This document shows, piece after piece, positions 36,046 through 44,306 of a stretch of DNA of 64,000 nucleotides; positions within the stretch are counted from its first letter, which is position 1; each line of letters starts with the position of its first letter. Made by a program: the position numbers and the translations under genes. The notes beneath the pieces are model-generated. The model did not search any database. It saw only the letters and a list, made by a program, of their open reading frames with translations, and was not told the origin of the DNA. Origin of the DNA: JBBRRP01 sp038251425 (GTDB lineage Bacteria; Myxococcota_A; Polyangia; Polyangiales; Polyangiaceae); NCBI GenBank assembly GCA_038251425.1, contig JBBSBI010000006.1:1-64000 (forward strand). The letters are read 5' to 3'.

Positions 36046-36255
36046 ATGAACGAACACGCCAAAGCCAACGGGCCGCAGACTGAGCGCAGCCCAATTCCGT
36101 CGGAGCTAGGCTCCACCGCCATCCCCGCAAGCGGTCCCCGGCAGCGGCCTACCGACGATACGGTACGGCCGGAGCGTTTCACCCTCCCGCCTGAGGACGC
36201 GTACAACGCCCACGACACGATCCCGTCGCCGCCGCCGGACATTTTGGAGGAGTAG
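36046..36255 (+). CDS. Small hydrophilic protein, Pro-rich
   Basis: 69 aa from ATG 36046, preceded by AGAGGGAG at 8 bases, a good ribosome site that favours it over the in-frame ATG at 36028. The protein is rich in Pro, Glu and Thr (TAIPASGPRQRPTDDTVRP), without hydrophobic core, so probably disordered. Function unknown. It lies about 45 bases ahead of the MYXO-CTERM-like gene. Confidence 0.55.
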   Translation: MNEHAKANGPQTERSPIPSELGSTAIPASGPRQRPTDDTVRPERFTLPPEDAYNAHDTIPSPPPDILEE

Positions 36256-36299
36256 CGGATCGTCCTATGTTAGCGTGCGGTCTCTTCCGGAGATCACGC

Positions 36300-37178
36300 A
36301 TGCTCACTCGTAGGACTTCATTTCTTGCCGCTCAACTGGCGGCGTCATTCTTCATATTCATGTTCTCGGCAGCGGCTTTCGCGGCTGGCCAAGTGCAATG
36401 GAAGAGCACGACGCTCAAAGAGCGCAGCACCAAGTCCTGGCAATTGGAGCTCACGCTCTCACTGGCAAAAACGCCGGATTTTGCCAATCTGCCGATGAAG
36501 TTCGAATTTCTGCAGATCGCTTACTTCGAGCGCGCGATGATGGATGGCGACAAGCTCGTGGAGCGAGCGGTGCCCATACAAGGGCGTCAACCGATGATCG
36601 AGAGCGTAGAGGTTGGCTTCATGGATCCAGGCTCGGGGAAGATTGAACGCCGGACCAAGTTCTCATTTAAGGTGACCCGCGCGCTTGGCTACGAAGCAGG
36701 CGAGTACCGAGTCACGATCAAGGACGCGCGCAGCGGGCAGTCCGTTGGCTCAGCGCAGACACTCAAGTTTGAAGGCGAAAACGAGGTCATCGACCGCCGC
36801 GCCATTGTTTTCACCGGCGAGAAAAAGAAGCCTGCCGCTGCCAAGGTGGCTGAAGGCGACAAGCCCGCGGCCCCTGCCGACGCGGCCAAACCGGCGAACG
36901 AGGCGGAGGCCTCCAGCGACAAGGGTAACAAATCTGACGCGGAGGCGGATGATCACCACAAGGCGGAAGCGACCACCGACGGCGAGAACGACGGCGAGGC
37001 AGAAGACGGCGACGCAAACGCTGAAAAAGACGATGATTCGCCGTCAACTATCAAGGAAAAACCAGGCGCCTGCGGCTGCCACGCTGTTGGTTCCTCGCGG
37101 ACCACGAATGCAGGGAGTGGCGCTGGCCTGCTCGTCGCGGGGCTGCTGTTATTCGGACGCCGTCGTCGATCGGTGTAG
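36300..37178 (+). CDS. Secreted protein with acidic linker and MYXO-CTERM-like tail
   Basis: 292 aa from ATG 36300, with CCGGAG eight bases ahead. Signal peptide LAAQLAASFFIFMFSAAAFA. A beta-rich domain of about 150 residues follows (VQWKSTTLKERSTKSW, FLQIAYFERAMMDG). Then a linker of Lys/Ala/Pro and later Asp/Glu/His-rich residues. The end is ACGCHAV, a Gly/Ser stretch, then a hydrophobic helix GLLVAGLLLFG and RRRRSV: the Cys, helix and Arg-cluster tripartite signal used for surface sorting in myxobacteria. Function of the domain unknown. Confidence 0.85.
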   Translation: MLTRRTSFLAAQLAASFFIFMFSAAAFAAGQVQWKSTTLKERSTKSWQLELTLSLAKTPDFANLPMKFEFLQIAYFERAMMDGDKLVERAVPIQGRQPMIESVEVGFMDPGSGKIERRTKFSFKVTRALGYEAGEYRVTIKDARSGQSVGSAQTLKFEGENEVIDRRAIVFTGEKKKPAAAKVAEGDKPAAPADAAKPANEAEASSDKGNKSDAEADDHHKAEATTDGENDGEAEDGDANAEKDDDSPSTIKEKPGACGCHAVGSSRTTNAGSGAGLLVAGLLLFGRRRRSV

Positions 37179-37211
37179 CGCTAGGCAACGATTTTTACGG
37201 GGTGCTAGGGA

Positions 37212-37964
37212 ATGCTGAATAGTGAGCTTGAAGTGGCGCCACAGCGCATTGCCCAACCCATCTGGCGCCATCTGGCCTACATGGCAGGCGGCGTGGTCCT
37301 AGTTTTGGTGGGGATGCGCACCAATCTGCCGGGGGGCGCACCTGGGACGATTGGCACACTCGACTGGTTGTTAGCGGCGGGCGGGTTGGCAATATCCGCG
37401 GAAGCGGCCTGGGCTTTCTTTTGCGCGATTCGCAATCGAGGACCGACGACAAGGCCAGCGTTTGACTTTGGTCCGGGACGTTTGACCGTTTTTCGCTTAC
37501 AAGACAAGTACTTGGGGCGGTGTAAGCTCCTAATGGTAGCAGTGTCGGTTATTGTTTGGCTGATGATTGCTGGGTTGGTGGTTCTAAGCTCTGGCGAAGT
37601 TGAGTGGAACAATCTCGTGGTTGTTGGACTCTTCGCCAGCCTGGGGTACGCGGTGGGCGGGTATGTCGTAGCAGGCAGGATAATTTCCAGATTTCAGAGT
37701 TTCGCAGTTCTGGTCACCGAGCAGAAGATTGTGAGTCTGTACGATGGTCACCCAGCGCTTGAGCTGACATGGGACCAAGTGGAAAGTATCTTGGGTCCAA
37801 AACGGGGCCGCTGGACGATCATTGGGCGGGGCGTAAAGAATGCTCTCACTCTACCTCGCGGCCTCGAGAACGTTGAGGAGTGTCTCGGCATGGTCCGCGC
37901 CAAGATTTCAAATGGGATTTTAACAGTGCGCGTTCACAACGCTGAGCAATCCCTCAATCCCTGA
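37212..37964 (+). CDS. Hypothetical membrane protein with PH-like end
   Basis: 250 aa. About four transmembrane helices (residues 22-36, 48-72, 105-128, 135-158). After them AVLVTEQKIVSLYDGHPALELTWDQVESIL resembles bacterial PH-domain (DUF304-like) text. GGGTGCTAGGGA precedes the ATG. Its last 45 bases overlap the 3' end of the convergent aminotransferase gene. I know no specific family. Confidence 0.7.
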   Translation: MLNSELEVAPQRIAQPIWRHLAYMAGGVVLVLVGMRTNLPGGAPGTIGTLDWLLAAGGLAISAEAAWAFFCAIRNRGPTTRPAFDFGPGRLTVFRLQDKYLGRCKLLMVAVSVIVWLMIAGLVVLSSGEVEWNNLVVVGLFASLGYAVGGYVVAGRIISRFQSFAVLVTEQKIVSLYDGHPALELTWDQVESILGPKRGRWTIIGRGVKNALTLPRGLENVEECLGMVRAKISNGILTVRVHNAEQSLNP

Positions 37965-39071
37965 CCGAAATATTTCGGGCGGAGTGATGAGGCTCACGAC
38001 CAACCGCGCTTCTTCTTCAAAGTCGTAAAAGTACCCGGGTTGCGTGAGGATCTGGTGATCCTTCAGCAGCATCAGAGCCCAGCCTTCGTCGGTCATGAGC
38101 TTCGGGAGCTGGAGCGTCGCGTACCATCCGCCCTCGGCAAATAAGAGGCTAACCGAAGTGGACCGAAGCCGTTCGCTCAACCAGGCGTGATTGGCGAGTA
38201 GACGCTCTCGAATGCTGTTCGTCACCGCCTGCCCAACCGATAAGAAATGCGCCGCGGCCAGCTGGATCGGCGTCGAGACGGAAAGGTAGGCGTCCAGCAT
38301 GAACTCCAGGCGCTTCATGCTCGCTGAGATGTTGTCCGGCGCGCCAGAAACAGTGATCCAGCCGAGCTTCATCTGCGGCAAGCCAACCGATTTAGAGAGA
38401 CCATCCAAGCTAAAAAAGAGCCCCTCACGCATACCGACGACACTCGTGACGCGACGCGCATCTTGGGTCAACGGATAGTCCGCAAAGACTTCATCGCAAA
38501 TCACGGGAAGCCCGAATGCTAAGAGGCGATCTAACTCATCTCGCTTCAGATAAGAGCCAGTCGGGTTATTCGGGCTCACCACGCAGATCGCTCGCGTTTT
38601 TGGGCTCAAAGCCGCTTCGATCGAAGCCCAATCGAACGACCAGCTGCCATCGTAGCAAAGCCGGTAGTCCCGCAGCACCACGTTCTCAAACTGCGCTAAA
38701 TGATCCAGCAACGGATAACTCGGTCGCGGCACCAGCACCTCGTCCAACGGATCGCACAGCAGCTTGAATACGAGCGAATAGGCCTCGCTGGTGCTAGCCG
38801 TGAGCGCAATCTGCTCCGCGCTCACCGCGTAGCCGCGACGTTGCCAGAGCTCCACTATTGGAGCCAGGTTAACCCCTCTAGCCTCTGGCCGATAGGCTAG
38901 ACTCCTCGGATTCGAAAGCCCCTGCAGCAACTCAACGGGATATGAAAAGCCCGCTTCCGTGGGGTTTGAAACGGTGAGGTCAAGCCAAAGTTGGCCTTTT
39001 GCCTTGAATTCCTCAAGCGCGAGCGCGAGTGGGTTCGGCGTCAGATTGAGCGGCGTGCGCTTCGAAAACAC
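37920..39071 (-). CDS. Class I/II aminotransferase (PLP)
   Basis: 383 aa, GTG start. SNPTEAGFSYP, YRPEARGV, SPNNPTGSYL and ICDEVFADYP are the usual fold type I blocks; the PLP lysine is in DGLSKSVGLPQMKLGW. Substrate not evident: the sequence resembles aromatic/aspartate-type or bacillary alanine aminotransferases, but lacks a diagnostic mark I can name. Single gene, convergent with the PH-like membrane protein. Confidence 0.9.
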   Translation of the reverse strand: MFSKRTPLNLTPNPLALALEEFKAKGQLWLDLTVSNPTEAGFSYPVELLQGLSNPRSLAYRPEARGVNLAPIVELWQRRGYAVSAEQIALTASTSEAYSLVFKLLCDPLDEVLVPRPSYPLLDHLAQFENVVLRDYRLCYDGSWSFDWASIEAALSPKTRAICVVSPNNPTGSYLKRDELDRLLAFGLPVICDEVFADYPLTQDARRVTSVVGMREGLFFSLDGLSKSVGLPQMKLGWITVSGAPDNISASMKRLEFMLDAYLSVSTPIQLAAAHFLSVGQAVTNSIRERLLANHAWLSERLRSTSVSLLFAEGGWYATLQLPKLMTDEGWALMLLKDHQILTQPGYFYDFEEEARLVVSLITPPEIFRSGIEGLLSVVNAHC

Positions 39072-39080
39072 GCGCTGAGC

Positions 39081-40055
39081 TTAGTCCGCTCGACACACGA
39101 CGCCAGTGCTCGACCCGGTGCAGTCGGTATCGCCCCAGAAACCATCGGCCGCCATCCGTGCGCAATTCTGCGAGCCACCGTTGTTATTAGGCTGCCCGGT
39201 AGTCCAGTTTGAATAACGACCCGCCACCGGTGCACCGGTAGCAGCTCCCTGCCAAAATTGGGTCATGCTCACCCAACGCCACTCCCCCTCCTCCACAACA
39301 TCGCTGCCTCCAAGCCAAAGTGAGCCAATGCCCAGATCGGTCGCTGTGCGGCGAACCCAGCTGTTTTCTTCGGCAGAGTTGATCTCCAAAAGATAAAGTG
39401 AGCTTTGGTTGCAGCGCACGTTGGCCTCGGCGCGATTCCCGTCCAACAAGCAGAACATGTACCCGTGGGAACCGTAGCTTCTGCCCACGCAATCCGATGG
39501 GCACACTTCATCGGTCACCCCCTTCGTGCAGTTCTCATCCCGACCATCGCAGCGTTCAGCAGTTGGCGCACAAGCAGCAGCACCTCCCGTTCCTCCCGCG
39601 GGCATCGCTCCGCCTGAATTCCCGCCACCAGTTCCTAGTGCAGCACCACTGCCAGCCGTACTCCCACCAGCGCTCGTTGATACACCTCCACCCGCCGCCG
39701 GGGCGCCGCCGACACTCGTTGTGCTGCCACCGAACGAAGAACTCTCCCCTCCGCTTGCCGGTGCACCGCCAAAGGCGGTGACAACAGTTGCGCTGCCGCC
39801 GAGTGAACCGCCCTCAGCCTGGTTGCCCCCAGAAGACAGTGCCGAAAGAACACCGCCGGTGCCTCCACCCGATCGCAGCACCGCGCCGCCAACGCTACCC
39901 TCACCATTGGAGCCTCCCACCGTGTTAGCTGAAACGTCAGTGAACAGACTGGTATCTTGCTGGGCGGAACACGCGCCGAACACAGCGAACACGGCAATTG
40001 CCGAAGCGAGCTGTCTAATGGTGTGGCGTGTCTCGGAAACGTTTTTCGAATTCAT
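39081..40055 (-). CDS. C-type lectin-domain lipoprotein with Gly/Ser linker
   Basis: 324 aa. Signal with lipobox FAVFGAC. Residues about 45-170 are a Gly/Ser/Ala linker with repeated SGGS and GGAP units. Then comes a short Cys segment (CAPTAERCDGRDENCTKGVTDEVC), as in MopE-like repeats. Residues about 195-324 form a C-type lectin-like domain: YLLEINSAEENSWVRRTA, LWLGGSDVVEEGEWRWV, NNNGGSQNCARM and WGDTDC are its conserved positions. It should bind sugars at the cell surface. Its GTG-started neighbour (aminotransferase) lies 9 bases downstream, on the same strand. Confidence 0.88.
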   Translation of the reverse strand: MNSKNVSETRHTIRQLASAIAVFAVFGACSAQQDTSLFTDVSANTVGGSNGEGSVGGAVLRSGGGTGGVLSALSSGGNQAEGGSLGGSATVVTAFGGAPASGGESSSFGGSTTSVGGAPAAGGGVSTSAGGSTAGSGAALGTGGGNSGGAMPAGGTGGAAACAPTAERCDGRDENCTKGVTDEVCPSDCVGRSYGSHGYMFCLLDGNRAEANVRCNQSSLYLLEINSAEENSWVRRTATDLGIGSLWLGGSDVVEEGEWRWVSMTQFWQGAATGAPVAGRYSNWTTGQPNNNGGSQNCARMAADGFWGDTDCTGSSTGVVCRAD

Positions 40056-40472
40056 GATGTTTTATCCAAAAGGTTCGGTAGACGGGAGACCCTCGCGCCC
40101 GCTTCGCGAGATCAGCTCGTAGCTCACGGGCTCACGCCAGATCAAGCACTCCCGTTGCTGGTACACTCCCGTTCCTGGCAACGACGACACCAGGTGGCAT
40201 TGCGCTGACTTTGTCTTTTGTCTCAGGCCGGGAAACAAGCTAACACCTCGCTCCAGCCAGACTGGAGCGGGCCATCTTGTAATGAAGAGCCGCACTCAGC
40301 CAGCCACATGGTGGAAACAGGCGACCGTGGCAGAGCGCCACACCCATGACCCTCTTTAATCTTGCTCAAATTTGGCGCAAACAAGTGAAACTTGGAGGGC
40401 CTTACCACTCGTTCTAGGCTGCGCGCGCGCATAAGCTTGGCGCGCGATTGAGCTGACCCACGAGAATTCAAT
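40056..40472. other. 417-base divergent gap
   Basis: It lies between the lectin lipoprotein (leftward) and the cNMP-binding protein (rightward). It contains a short direct repeat CACTCCCGTTGCTGG / CACTCCCGTTCCTGG near 40150. No gene, palindrome of the window's family or clear promoter is visible to me. Confidence 0.5.
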
Positions 40473-41312
40473 ATGCCCAGTACTTCTGAACTCCTGGCCC
40501 AGGTGCCCTTCTTTAGCCTGCTCGATGAGCAAGAGCGTACCGTACTGGCGGAACGCGTTGACGTTGTCACTTTTGCGAAGGGCGCAACGATCTTCAACTA
40601 TGGGGACCCAGGTGACGCCCTGTACGTGGTCGTTTCTGGCGAGGTGGAGGTTTTTTTCAAGAATGATACCGGAGAACGCATCGTTCTTGAGACTGCGAGG
40701 ACGGGCGATTTTTTTGGCGAGATCTCGCTGCTCGACAGCGGCCCGCGCACGGCTTCGGCGGTGGCAACGAGCGACGTAGATGCCATCGAAGTTGATCGCG
40801 AGGATCTGGATGAATTGTTTCGCCTGGCACCGGGTGCAGCGATGGACCTCTTATCCGCAACCGGCCGTCGGTTGCGAAAGAATGCTGAGCTGTTGCGCCA
40901 CACCGCGACGCGCAACGTGAATGAAGAGGTTGAAGACCTGCGCACCAACGTGATGAAGGTGGCCGACTGGATCTCTGAATTTAGCGGCAGCTTGCCGTTT
41001 CTATTCATCCATTTGGGGCTATTTTTCACGTGGATTATTCTGAATGTCGGACTCTTTCCGTTCGGCCAATTTGATGCCTTTCCCTTTGGCTTGCTGACGA
41101 TGGTGGTGTCTTTGGAGGCCATCATTCTCTCGGTCTTCGTGCTGCTCAGCCAGAATCGCCAAGCCGCGCGGGATCGCGTGCGGGGCGATATCGAATACGA
41201 CATCAACCTCAAAGCTGAGCTTGAGATTGCGCACTTGCACGAGAAGGTGGACCAAATGAATGCCGAGCTATTGCGCAAGCTGGCCATCCTTGAGCGTGCA
41301 GCCAGCAAATAG
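40473..41312 (+). CDS. Cyclic-nucleotide-binding domain fused to DUF1003 membrane domain
   Basis: 279 aa. Residues 10-125 are a CRP-like cNMP domain: GDPGDALYVVVSGEVEVFF, GDFFGEISLLDSGPRTASA (phosphate-binding cassette). No DNA-binding part follows. Residues 150-245 are DUF1003, two helices with FLFIHLGLFFTWIILN and AIILSVFVLLSQNRQA, and the last 40 residues are a charged coiled coil (ELEIAHLHEKVDQM). The combination suggests a membrane protein gated by cAMP or c-di-GMP-type ligand (inference). It lies 13 bases upstream of the TraB-family gene. Confidence 0.88.
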   Translation: MPSTSELLAQVPFFSLLDEQERTVLAERVDVVTFAKGATIFNYGDPGDALYVVVSGEVEVFFKNDTGERIVLETARTGDFFGEISLLDSGPRTASAVATSDVDAIEVDREDLDELFRLAPGAAMDLLSATGRRLRKNAELLRHTATRNVNEEVEDLRTNVMKVADWISEFSGSLPFLFIHLGLFFTWIILNVGLFPFGQFDAFPFGLLTMVVSLEAIILSVFVLLSQNRQAARDRVRGDIEYDINLKAELEIAHLHEKVDQMNAELLRKLAILERAASK

Positions 41313-41325
41313 GCTACGTACTTGA

Positions 41326-42501
41326 ATGAGTGACCCGAGCAACGTAACCCGCATCGATCACGAAGGGCGCGAGCTCTATCTGATCGGCACCGCACACATC
41401 TCACAGCAAAGCGTCGAGGAGGTGCGGAGCACCATTCTCTCCTTGCGCCCCGACACCGTGTGCGTGGAGCTCGACACAACACGCCATGCCGGGCTGATCG
41501 ATGATTCCGCCTGGCGGCGGTTGGATATTGAGAAAGCGATCCGCGAACGGCGCGTTGTATTCATGCTTGCCGGCTTGGCCCTCTCAGCTTATCAGAAGAA
41601 AATGGGGGATAAGCTGGGAGTTCGACCGGGTGCCGAGCTACTCTCTGCGCTTCATGCAGCGAAAGAGGTGGGCGCGGAGGTGGTGCTCGCCGACCGAGAT
41701 GTTCAGATCACATTGAAGCGCGCTTGGCGTGGACTGTCTGCTCGCGAGAAGGCACAGCTCCTGGGTGTCGTGAGCGTTCCCTTCGACAAGAATCCGGAGC
41801 TTGACGTGGAGCTCACCGCGGAACGGGTGGAACAACTCAAAAACAATAAGACCATGACGGACCTCCTCACCGAAATGGCCAGCGCTTTCCCGGGCATCAA
41901 GCGGCCACTGATCGACGAGCGTGATCTCTATCTGATTTCAAAGCTGCGTGAAGCCGCTGGCCAACGCGTCGTCGGTGTGGTGGGAGCCGGGCACGTGCCT
42001 GGGATGGTTGCCAATCTCAACACACCTGTGGATCGGAAGGAGCTCGAGACGCTGCCGCCACCCACCGTGCGTCAACGGGTGCTGCCGTTCTTGATTCCGA
42101 GCGTGATGCTGATGGCGCTAGCTGCGGGGTATTTCGGCCATTCGCTACCATTCTTTCTACACCTTCTTTATGCCTGGGCGCTCTCAACGTCCACGCTGGG
42201 ATTTCTCTTGGCACTCGTGGCACGCGCCAAGCCGCTCACGTTGCTGGGCGTGGCCGTGTTTGCCCCATTTTTGACGCTCGTGCCTGGGAAGCAACTCGGA
42301 CGGCTCGCGGGCCTCTTGGAGCTTCGACAGGGTGCCCCGAGTGGTGCGGATAAACGTGCTGTGCGCGACGACATTCTTAGCTTCCGCGGGCTGTATGCCA
42401 ATCGCTTTACGCGGATCGCGTTGGTGTCCATTTTGGCGTCCTTCGGGGGAACACTCGGAAGCTGGGTCGGCGCCAGCTGGGTCCTGTTGGCGCTCCTGTA
42501 A
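41326..42501 (+). CDS. TraB/PrgY family membrane protein
   Basis: 391 aa. Opening LYLIGTAHISQQSVEEVR and PDTVCVELDTTRH are the conserved GTAH and E-D blocks. DLYLISKL and VVGVVGAGHVPGM form the later GxGH block. The C-terminal third has four hydrophobic helices (about 245-390), matching the long form of this family found in archaea and some bacteria. Enterococcal PrgY/TraB acts on peptide pheromones, possibly as an intramembrane protease; here the role is unknown. Probably co-transcribed with the cNMP/DUF1003 gene. Confidence 0.88.
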   Translation: MSDPSNVTRIDHEGRELYLIGTAHISQQSVEEVRSTILSLRPDTVCVELDTTRHAGLIDDSAWRRLDIEKAIRERRVVFMLAGLALSAYQKKMGDKLGVRPGAELLSALHAAKEVGAEVVLADRDVQITLKRAWRGLSAREKAQLLGVVSVPFDKNPELDVELTAERVEQLKNNKTMTDLLTEMASAFPGIKRPLIDERDLYLISKLREAAGQRVVGVVGAGHVPGMVANLNTPVDRKELETLPPPTVRQRVLPFLIPSVMLMALAAGYFGHSLPFFLHLLYAWALSTSTLGFLLALVARAKPLTLLGVAVFAPFLTLVPGKQLGRLAGLLELRQGAPSGADKRAVRDDILSFRGLYANRFTRIALVSILASFGGTLGSWVGASWVLLALL

Positions 42502-42519
42502 CAGGTGTACGCTGACCGT

Positions 42520-43503
42520 ATGGATCACGAATGGCCCAATTTCGACGGCATGCCGGATGATGTTCTGCCCCTTGAACGACCCCAAGGTCAGGACCTCGCG
42601 CGGTTTGTTTGGTGGAATGGCGATCTGAAGGAAGCTGACACTCAGAGTGTACACTTCTATGCCAATGCGCTGCACTATGGCACGGCCGTGTTTGAGGGCA
42701 TCCGGTGTTATCCTGTGGATGGCGGCGCCGCCCTTTTGCGCTTAGGGGATCATATCGAACGCTTGCTGGCATCCGCCAAGCTGTACGGCATGAAAGTACC
42801 GTTTGATGCTGAGGCTCTGGCGCGCGGCGCCATCGAAGTCACTCGCAGAAACCAGATCAAAGATGGCTATCTGAGGCCGCTTGCCTACTTTGGGCATGGG
42901 CCGATCGACCTCAAGCCTAAACGCGAATGTCCAGTGCGCGTCTTCATCGCAGTGCGCGAGCTTGGCTCATTCTTGGGCGAGAGTGCGCTTCGCAACGGCG
43001 TGCGCGTCACCATCTCAAGCTGGCGCAAATTCCACCACACCATGTTTCCAACCATGGCAAAAGCAAGCGGCCACTACGCCAATAGCGTGCTAGCCGCCCA
43101 TGAAGCGCTCGATAAGGGCTTCGATGACGCCATCATGTTGAATCAAGATGGCACCGTGGCGAGCGCCACCGGCGAGAACGTCTTCTTCGTGAAATCGGGC
43201 GTGCTCTACACGAATGATGAATCCAGCTCGATCATCCCCGGCATCACGCGCGATTGCATTTTAACGATTGCGCGTGAAAACGGCGTATCCGTAACCATCC
43301 GAGCCTTCACACGCGAGGATCTCATGCGCGCCGATGAGGTGTTCCTCACCGGGACCGCCGCGGAAGTGACTCCCGTCCGCGAACTGGACGGAATCGAGTA
43401 TCGAACTGGGCGAAAATCGCTCGGCGCCGTGCTGCAACGCGCTTATCTCCGCGCCGTCACAGGCAAAGACGAAAAGCACGCGGGCTGGCTGACGCGCGTT
43501 TAA
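42520..43503 (+). CDS. ilvE: Branched-chain amino acid aminotransferase IlvE
   Basis: 327 aa from ATG 42520 (the GTG at 42505 is 4 bases after the preceding stop and is possible). Class IV PLP enzyme: ALHYGTAVFEGIRCY, YLRPLAYFG, the PLP Lys in TMAKASGHYANSVLAAHEA, VASATGENVFFV and SSIIPGITRDCIL. These are typical of IlvE (last step in Leu, Ile and Val synthesis). Length normal. It follows the TraB gene with a short spacing and may be in the same transcript. Confidence 0.94.
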   Translation: MDHEWPNFDGMPDDVLPLERPQGQDLARFVWWNGDLKEADTQSVHFYANALHYGTAVFEGIRCYPVDGGAALLRLGDHIERLLASAKLYGMKVPFDAEALARGAIEVTRRNQIKDGYLRPLAYFGHGPIDLKPKRECPVRVFIAVRELGSFLGESALRNGVRVTISSWRKFHHTMFPTMAKASGHYANSVLAAHEALDKGFDDAIMLNQDGTVASATGENVFFVKSGVLYTNDESSSIIPGITRDCILTIARENGVSVTIRAFTREDLMRADEVFLTGTAAEVTPVRELDGIEYRTGRKSLGAVLQRAYLRAVTGKDEKHAGWLTRV

Positions 43504-43506
43504 ACG

Positions 43507-44217
43507 CTACTTGGTGGTCAGCGAGGCAACACTTGATTTCGCTTGCTGGTGCCCGGTTTCGATCAACTCAGACCGGTAGAGGATGTTGCCATCTTTTGCT
43601 TTGATCTCCCCGGAAATATCGCGGCCCGTTAGCTCAGAGCTCGACGTCACCACCATGGTTGCCATCTGCTCCCCCACCACCACGCTGTAGTGCTTGGCTT
43701 CACACGCGACCTGCTGAGTCCCGACCAAGCAAGTGCTCTTCTCGGCATCCACCAAGCCTTCGTTCGAATCCGCGGCAAAGACTGTCTGGCCAAGCAGAGC
43801 CTCAAAGTCAGCCGTGCTGGCTGGAAGCTCCGCCTTGCCTGCGATCTTCAGCACCTTCTCCACGGCATCTGTCTTCGCGTTGCGATAGACATTGAGCGTG
43901 ATGGGGTGTGAGCCATCGTCCAAGGTGTACGCGATCACAACCACCTTTGGATCTCGCGACAAGACTTCTTCCCTGAGCTCTAGGGGATGCTCGCGGAAAG
44001 TACCTGTGAAGCGCTGCACGAAGTAGTCCCCCACGTGGCGCTCCAACCGGCCATCGCCGATTGTGCGTGCCTCCGCCTTAGCGACAAGCGCTTTCGGAGC
44101 TTTAGACGCTAACGTTTTGCCCGTATGAGGGGCCTCCGCTCCTGGCGTGTGTTGGAGCAAACTGCAGCCCGAAAGAAGCCAGCCCAGGGTCGTCAGCGCG
44201 ATGATCTTGTGCGTCAT
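43507..44217 (-). CDS. Hypothetical lipoprotein
   Basis: 236 aa. Signal with lipobox GWLLSGC. Mature part: an N-terminal flexible Ala/Lys stretch (to about 55), then a domain with YFVQRFTGTFREHPLELREE and VVVIAYTLDDGSHPITLNVYRN, probably beta-rich. Two Cys (CLVGTQQVAC) could form a disulfide, in line with export. No family recognised. It ends 3 bases from the end of ilvE, convergently. Confidence 0.78.
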   Translation of the reverse strand: MTHKIIALTTLGWLLSGCSLLQHTPGAEAPHTGKTLASKAPKALVAKAEARTIGDGRLERHVGDYFVQRFTGTFREHPLELREEVLSRDPKVVVIAYTLDDGSHPITLNVYRNAKTDAVEKVLKIAGKAELPASTADFEALLGQTVFAADSNEGLVDAEKSTCLVGTQQVACEAKHYSVVVGEQMATMVVTSSSELTGRDISGEIKAKDGNILYRSELIETGHQQAKSSVASLTTK

Positions 44218-44306
44218 CCTCCAGCATTAGCCACAGCCATCGCTGTTTGGACAAGTTTTCCCCATACCGCTTCCGAGACCAGCGCGAATCAAGGTAGGTT
44301 CCCGGC

